Program-made: the position numbers and the translations under genes | NCBI GenBank assembly: GCA_964007475.1 | Contig: OZ023273.1 | Span: forward strand, 14,397,922-14,461,921 | Reading direction: 5' to 3' | Origin: Hybos culiciformis | Taxonomy: Eukaryota > Arthropoda > Insecta > Diptera > Hybotidae | DNA: 64,000 bases | Part shown: in pieces, positions 43,401 to 52,400 of the stretch | How the letters are laid out: the number at the start of each line of letters is the position of its first letter | Position numbering within the stretch: the stretch's first letter is position 1 | The notes under the pieces: generated by a model | Told to the model about the DNA's origin: nothing | Databases searched by the model: none | Seen by the model: the letters and a program-made list of their open reading frames with translations, nothing else

Positions 43401-46400
43401 ATTTTTTTTTGTAGTATTTTCCCAATGAAACCTATACCTACTTATACATTGAAAAAACAAGTTGAATCCACTTATATTTTAAATTTACTCGCGAATTATG
43501 CACTTAAACATTATCGCACTAACATTTTATTTCAATGAACATTTTAAGAAATTTCTAATAATACTTTACAATATTATTTTTTACGGATTTTAACATTTGC
43601 GAATTTCATAAGAAAAAAAAAATTTACAATATGAACTGAAACCATATAAAAATAGACATAGGTTAGGCAAAAATAAAAACTTATACATAAATAATAAAAA
43701 AAAAAAGTAAATAAAAAAAATTAATATTTTTAATGATCCACTTAACGATTCATTTACACTAAAAAAAAATATATAATATTATGTCAAAACCCTCTTTAAA
43801 CTCTTTAAAAAAAAAAACTTTTTTATGTACAACAAAAATAGATAGGTATATAGTTTAATTTCTTGTTTGACGTTTCGATGTCTTAAAACAAAAAATAAAC
43901 AAAGATAAATTTTTTTTTGTATATAGCTAAAGGTGAATAGGTTTAATGTTTTCTATTATAGGATTAAGATTGTTTTTTTTTTCATTGAAAATAAAAATAG
44001 GTAGGTAAGTCAAAAGCTTTTTAGTCAAAAAGTAAAGGGGTTTAAAAACAGTTTTTTTAATAGAATTACGATAAACAAATAGTAAGTAGCAGATGATGTC
44101 GTTATTGAAAGTAAACTTAATCTTTAATACGACTCATTCAAATTAAAATATCGAAACGATTTAATTTTATCAATCATATTAGTCAAAATGGACTTCAGTA
44201 ATTTGTTTTCTTATGACAAGTATATATACTTAAGTACTTAAGTTATTTAATTGTTTAAATAGACTGTCGAGATATACTTGTTTATATAGAATGTCGAGAT
44301 ATTAAAATTATAATTAAAAAAAATGATCTAGTCCTCATTTAGAACTTAAGTACATAAACACTAATTTTCTTTAACCCTAACATGCTCCAATAATAGATTT
44401 AAATATTCAAAGTTAAACTTTATAAAAACGATAAATCATTAATTGCAGCCATAAACGCTTTTTATTTTGCAAAATAAGTAGTTACACTAAAGAATTAGGT
44501 TTTCCCTTAATCAAATTAAGTACTTCATACAAGAATAATTTAAAATTTGGATTTAATTATGTCTTTCTTTTCACATTTCATAATTCACAAAAAGAATTTT
44601 AATAAAACAAAAAAAAACTTAAACTCAGCTAACTTTATGAGTAAAAAGTGGACACGATTTGTAAATTATTAGTCATGCATTTCATAAGTTTGTTTGTCTC
44701 GTCAGAAATGATTCATTGCATTCAACAAAAAAAAAAAACTTAATGAACGACTCATGATATTATTATCATATGTAAGTATATGTATATACATTTTATTGCT
44801 GCGTACGTTGATAAATAATACTTACTTAAAAAACCATTCGTTTGGAAGAGTAAATAATAAAATTTATTGGCAATCTTATAAAAAAAAATATTCTCGATTT
44901 AAAATCTTATTATAAATTTCAGTATATTTTTTAATTTCAATGTTTTAATATTTATTATAATAATTAAAGGTCAAGGATTTAGAAATCACATTTTATTAAA
45001 TTTATGTTTTCCAAAGATACTTATAATTCAGAATTTTAATTTTTCAGATAATTTCCACCTACATAACATAAATATCTACATAAATATGATAAATTCTTCA
45101 TTTAATGTTCGAATACTCTGGTTCGTTGAATTAGTTATTTTATTAGAAAGTACCTCGGAAAATACGTACCTATAAAAAAATGTATAAAAGTTCAAGCAAT
45201 GTTTATAAAGATTTATAAAATGTACTTTTCTTGCTCATTGAGACATTTAAAATCACGGAAAATAATTGAAATATTAAAAAAAAAAAGTGATTTTACTAAA
45301 AGGGATAAGCCTCGGGATAAGCGGAAGAATAAACTAATTTGAAAATACAATACCTAAGTAAGTTGGCACTTAATCCTCGACTTTTAAGCATTCTTTTTTT
45401 CTGTTTAAATTTTTTAAATAATAAAAGGATCGACCTACAGAAAACGAAAGATTTTTTATCTTAAAATCAAAAAAGATAAATAAAACGAATAAAATCATAT
45501 AGCTAACTGCTTTTTTAGTTCCGAACTATTTTATTGGAAATTTTATTTATAAAAAAATTACGCCGTTGAAAGAGTTGAAAATGAAAATATATTTTATATA
45601 TTTTATTATGTAATTGAACACCCACAATTAAAAATGGATATGCAAAACTTTTAAAATGGAAATAGTTAATAAACTAGTTTTTTGCTTTTTCTCAATTTTG
45701 ATCCAGATTACAAAAAGAGATTACTTAGAAGACTGACTGTACGAAAGGAAAATATAGTAATTTCAAAATTAATTCAAATTATATTGACAATCTTTACGTA
45801 TATGTCTGTTGAAATCTATTTCACGCTTTGTTACGACAACTTGACAAAAAATTAGAGAAATAAGTACTTAATGACTTTGGGTTAAAAAAAAAACCGGACG
45901 TTCAAGATTATTAATTTAATCAAAAATATTCTTAAACGGAAATTGCGCTATAATTAAAGAATACTTTTAGTACTTTAATTTTCCTAAACTTATTGAAAAT
46001 TATTAAGTTTTACACTAAAAAAAAATGTAATTAAAAAAAATTACATACTTATTTAAGAATTTAGAAATTGAATATTTATGAAGACGGTTTGATGTCATTT
46101 TTATTTAATGTAATAATAACTATGGAGAAATAATTTTATTTTGTGTTAAAATCTTTTTTAAAAAACTTATCGAAAGCGATAGACGGTTTAAATTCTAATT
46201 TTGTTATAAATTAAACTCAATTTTTAAACTTATTTTTCAGATTAATAGCAAGGTTCATTCCTAATGAACTTAATGTCATTGCAAACTTAATGTTATTTAA
46301 TATTATCAACATTTTACAAGTGAAATAATTACCTAAGTACTTAATAGTTTTCCAATATCAAGTAAGTACTTATATATATCGTCCGTATAATTTTTTAAAC

Positions 46401-49400
46401 TTACGTTAACTAATTACATTTCCACTCAGTTTGTGCAAATTAAAATTCAATTAAATTTATTTATTACACTTCCTGCAACATAACCATCAGAGAGTCATAA
46501 AATTATACAATTAGGTGTAAGTATATATAAAGGTAATTTATTGATAAAAAAAAATATTTATTTCTTATTCAGTTCAGAAAAGGAAATACTAGATTATTTT
46601 ATTAGCTCATTAAAATAATACCAATACTAATTGATGGTAAAAAAATTGATTAAAAATGAAAGAAGAAATTTAATAAACAAAATTCAAACTACTTATATAT
46701 CAATTCAGTATTAGTTGAAAATATGAGTCATATTAATAACCAAACAAACAGAATTAGATTTTTGATTTAAATATAATAAACTTAAAAAAAATGAAATTTC
46801 TAATATCAGCCTTAAGTAGACTACATACTGATATAAGTCTATAACAGACTGACAAAAGTGAATATTTTTTGTTCCAAAATAAAGTACATTGGCTCCATTC
46901 GCATAGTAATTGTGTGATGACTCAAAATAAATTTATTTTCTTTTGCTTTTTGGTTTTATCCTCGGTTTTTTTTGCAGAGAAATGTAGAGTACACATAGAT
47001 ACAACTTTTTTAAGGACAAAATTAACTGGAGGGGATAGAACAAAAATTATTAGGCGTAATCATCAGATAATTTTAATTTTCCATTTTTTTTTTTTTCAAA
47101 AAAATGAAACATTGAACTTGTTTTCTTATAAATAGAAATATGATCAAAAGTCCATTAACCTGTAGTCCTTCCTCTGGGATTTGTCATATAACTTTCCTGA
47201 CAGGGTAAAGACTTTTACCGGTAAAGTATATTTATAAAATATGTTAAAGGTTTCAAAATGTCAAGGAAGAATGGGAAAGTCAAAATTTATAATTCAAAAG
47301 AATATCAGAAAAGAATAAGCTTAACGATCCATTCCCCTGAATTTTCAAATATTAAAATTAATACAAAATTAAGTGGGTACATTCCTAGAAATATATCAAT
47401 TTAAACAAGATTCATAAAAAAAAAATTTACCTAAAGAAATAATTTTATATTTTTTTGTTGTAAATTTATCGAAATTGTTCTATTTTCGAAGAATAACCCA
47501 CTTATATACAGACGACCAAGTATAGTCTTATAGTGTACTTCTAATTCTAAGTATAATAAAATATTTCCGAGAATAACATTATACCGCATTATACTTAGTT
47601 ACATTATTTTCTTGTAAAATTTCTAATTATTTATTACGTTACATTAAAAAGCTTGAATAACCATTTCAATATAAATATTTAAAGCTTTATTGGTATTGAC
47701 GCTTGTAAGGTTGCCTGAAGCGCAATGCAGACAAAATACAAAATTCTTTAATGGCAATAACAAAAAAAAATTGTATAACTTTTCCTATTTTCAAAATTAT
47801 TATTAATCAACAGACCATTTGGGCACAGAATCAAAAATTAGAAAGTGTAAAATAAATTAAATAAAAATTTTCAATAAAAACATCAAGTTAAAGCTTGTAA
47901 CATTGAAAAACTTGTAGGTAACTATAATTTAAATAATTTTCATGTAACAAAATTATAACAATTTTGCTATATAGTTAGTATAGTAGGTATAGGAAATATA
48001 ATACAAGTAAAATACCAGGTATATATATAATTACAATAATGAAGTCCTAATAAAAAAGAGCATGGCATTTATTATTCTGTAATTTAATTGAAGGTTTATA
48101 GCTCGGTTTCTAGTTACATTCAAAATATATAAATAAGTATTTATTACAATTTCTGGTACTTTATTTATAACCTAAAAGACCTTAAAAATGTTCGTCAAAA
48201 ATTTTTTTATTGAGCTATTATTAGTTTAACAATTTAAATAAGTAAATACTAGTGTTGGTTCTTAGCAAATTAAATACATAAAATATGTGCAAAAATTATT
48301 TTAATTCTCGTTTCAATATTTTAATTTCTAATTACAATAAGTACATTAACCCCGACATAAACATACTTATGTATACTTATATGTAAAATTTTACATAGTT
48401 GTAGTTATACTTAGCTACTGTTAAATAAAATCAAGTTGAGAAAGTCAAACTAATATAAAAAAAAAATACATTAAAGTTGAATCTTAATGCTCATTCATGT
48501 GCAGAAAAAGGTAAATACACTTTTTTTTCAATAAAACAAAAACAAAAACTGGAGAATCCAATATTTTATTGAATATTATTTGAGCCTTTACATTCATAAT
48601 GGCAATAATTATGATTGATTATCTTTATTATTACGCAAATATTATATAGCCAAAGCATATCCAATAATATGATAATACGAATATTATGAGATTCATAAAA
48701 TTAATAACGTTTTATTATAAGCTCCAAATGTATAATTGGAAAGTCACACTACTAATATATTCAAAGTATACTTAGTCACAATCAGGTTAAAAAATTGGTT
48801 AGTATTAGTATGGGACTTTGCAAAAAAAATTTCAGAAAAAGTTGGAAATTTAAGGCAATCATCAGGACAATCATCATTATAACTCATGGAAGCCGGGAAA
48901 GCATCAGATTTACGCTTAGAGTTAGCAAAGTACCAATTTTTTTTTTAAATATTTCTAAGCATTTTAACTTCTTGCTGTTGTCATTTATAATAAAATGACA
49001 TTGAAGATTTAAAACTTTTTTTTTTAAATATTTATGTTTGTATTTTTTAAATTTAAAAGCTAGATTTTTTTCATATTTCGTTCAATTTGAATAAATTATT
49101 AAATTGAAAATAAATGAGGAATAGCTCTTTTATCCGACATAAAAAAAAATTATGAAATGAATTGACTTTCACTGAGATAAAATTGCCAAATACACCAGTA
49201 AATATAAAATAAGTTTAAATACTTAACGAGATACTTAATATATTTTTTGCGAATATTAGATAAGTAGGTAAGTATATTTTGTTGAAAAAATAATAAAAAA
49301 TATATTTAATTATATTGTTAATTAAGAAAAGTTTTTTGTTTCTCAATTCTTAAATTCAATAAATTATAACAAAGTCATTCATGAATATAATTTGTTGTCC

Positions 49401-52400
49401 AATGTTGTTTAAGTATGTTAATAATATTACTTTCACATTATTTTATAAATTGTTGACACATTATATGTCCACTAAATTTTAAATTGATTTATAGCTAGCT
49501 ATCATTAACTATCTCTTCTCATTTAGGTTAAGAATTGTACACTCGATACAAGTGTTCCGAAAAATTTCTTGTTGGTTCTTTAATAGTACAAACTTCATGT
49601 CAACTTTAATAACAAAAATGACAAAAATTTTGACAAAAATATAGTTTCAAAATATTTATATCTATTATACTTATTGTCTTCAAAAAAAAAATTATAGACT
49701 ATATTTTTAACCCATATTTAATGTTTATAAGTATTTTCCCAAATTTTAAACACAATGAAAATAAAAAATCATCACTGTAAAGCAAATAACAAAAGTACAT
49801 ATCCTAATTTTAGAACTGAATAGAAAATTTCACAATTGCGCAAATAATTGTGAGCTGAAAAATTAAGTATAACGAAATTGTAATTTTTGTTTGTAATATT
49901 CTTAAATAAAAATTTAACAAAAACTCTAAGTAAGTATCTAAAATAACCAGATTTGAACATCATAAATTACAACTTGAATGAAACAAAATTGTAAAAGTTC
50001 ATAGTTAAGTAATATTTTTTCAGTGCTATTCATTACTTTTGAATAAGAACGTAAGTTCTTCGATAAAAAATAAATAAAGATAATTCATTCAGTCAAGCAC
50101 CAGTTAAATATATATATGTATACAGGGAATAAAAATAATAAATCCGTACACATATTTGAGAATCCTCGAAGTTTCCCCTATCTCTACTTCTCTATATACT
50201 TTTTTGTGTTATTATTATTATCATGTAAAATGTAAAAAAAAAAAATTCTCAAAGAAGAAAATCTAAAAATATCCCAATTTTGTGTGTACACACATAAATT
50301 ATTCGTAAATTCTTTAATATATTTAATTTAATAGCACCCAAAAGGGATATACATAAGAATTTAAGCATAAATTTTAAGGAGAATTTTAAAATAAATGTTT
50401 AGGTACCACGATATTTATAATTTAAAAATTTTCAAAATTACTTAAATAAGTCGATAACAATAAGCCTGCATGTAGGTTTAAGTCTCTTTTAATCTCGCTT
50501 TTAATACAGAATCATAATATTAAGGGTTCGAATTTTTAATGACGAATTAAAACATTATTCCTACCTACCTTCTTATTTCGCAAAAACATTAAAATATGTT
50601 ATTATGTAAGTAAGTATAAATAGTTAGTTAAGTAAGTACCTCAGTAAGTATTTACTTACTTTATATTAAAAAATTAAAATGCGTTCTGAGAAGGTATTTA
50701 CTATCAGTTGACAATATAAGTGGACTATTTATCTTATCAATTTATGCTAATTTTTTTAATTGATTCTTAAATAAGTTACTTAGATACTTAAGTACTTTTT
50801 TTTTTATTTTTATACTTTTAAGAATAAACTAGCTTGAAATAAATATAAATGTATGATTCGGGTCTTGTCGACAGTATATATCCTGCATCATACTTAATTA
50901 TATAAATCAGGACAAACTTACATAATTTTACACTCGATTTTACAGATTTTGTTATTGATTTAAATACTTATAATAATAATTCGAACTGTAAATAAATTTT
51001 AACTTATTTAGTTCAGATATCTTTAACGTCTGTAGGTATAACTTGCATGTTTTCTTAATTTCAAATTTTCAATATCACGGAATTAAGAAACTTATTTTAT
51101 GAATTATTTACTTACCTCTTATAAGTTATTCTTGGCAGTATGCCTCCTGCTGTTTCATTAAAACACAAGTTTTACGCAGTTTTTCGATATTATACACGGA
51201 TGCTTTTATTATTCCCTCTCATTTCAGAAAATTAAGAAGTTGTGTAACCGAGAAAATAACAGATTTTTTTTTCTCACTTTTTTTTTTTATATTTTGTCAA
51301 TTTTACACAAACCGGGTCACCCATTCACAAAAACATTCTTTTTTTTTTTAATTTGGGATCATAAAAGCAACAGAATAATACGAAATTTCTTAGCGCAGAT
51401 GCAAGGATTTTTGAAGAAAATGTGTTTGTAAAAAAAAAGTGAAAATTATAAAATAAATTTTATTGATACAGACGTAATAAAAAATTTTTGGAAACAAAAA
51501 AAAAAATCAGATTTCGTTTTTATCCTGGTTTTTTTTATCAATATAATTTTACTGAATAGATTAAAATTTTATTTTTTTAGATTAAGTTTTAGATGAAACT
51601 GTGCATATATGATAATATCTACTTAGGTACATGAGATAATTTAAAAATACATTTAAAAATTTTATAGAATACTTAAATCTCGAAATAAATAAGTATTTTC
51701 CTCGGAATTTACTTATATGTAGATAAGTAAGTAATAAATGTAAACCAAAAGGAAACCCGAAATAAACTTTTAATACCGTTAATCCCCCTATTAATACCTA
51801 ATCTAATACCTCGACTGAATCATTCTTACGTTAGTATTTAGGTAAGTACTTATTATTTAGCAATAAGTACGTTACGTAGTAAGTAAATAGCTCAGTAGAT
51901 ACCAACTTCTTTTTTGTTATTTGAGTACTTAGCTAAATAGCACAAGTACCTCGACAAGTACTCAGTTGTTCATTGTTCGCAGTGCTTCAATGTGGAACCG
52001 CCTGCCTAACACTATCAAAAATGCCCAGTCCCATAAGAAGTTCGCTAAATTAATTCTAGATTTTTTCAACATTAATCAAATCCAATAAGATACTGAATTG
52101 TCACTTGCTTATTTACTGATATTTTATCAATTTATTTGTTCTTTTTCTTGAAAAGTTTCTGTTTTATTCCTCTTTATCGTTCTTAGACGTGCCTCATCAC
52201 ACCTCATATCCGAAGTCGCTTGATTTTTTTTTTTGGATTTTAGAATCATTAGGTTAACGTAATATGTAAATATATATATAGATATGTTTTTTTATTTTAA
52301 TTTTTTTTTGCTTTAACTTCTTTATTGTTGCTATATTAATAATGATTTTATCACTTTTCCTATTATTAATTCAATTCAATCTTAGTCAAACTTTTTGTAA

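Noticed and set aside
46869..47135. 88-codon plus-strand frame with a hydrophobic segment
   Set aside because: Could mimic a secreted peptide (FFCFLVLSSVFFA), but it starts with a Met far from the hydrophobic run, ends in a poly-Phe T run and has no support such as splice sites or a poly(A) signal that I could see.
47415..47450. Third possible recursive splice site (minus strand TATTTCTTTAG|GTAAAT)
   Set aside because: Acceptor acceptable, but the GTAAAT donor is weak; chance occurrence is likely in a 41.7-kb AT-rich intron.
50520..50545. GGGTTCGAAT resembling a tRNA B box
   Set aside because: No A box at the right distance and no cloverleaf arms.
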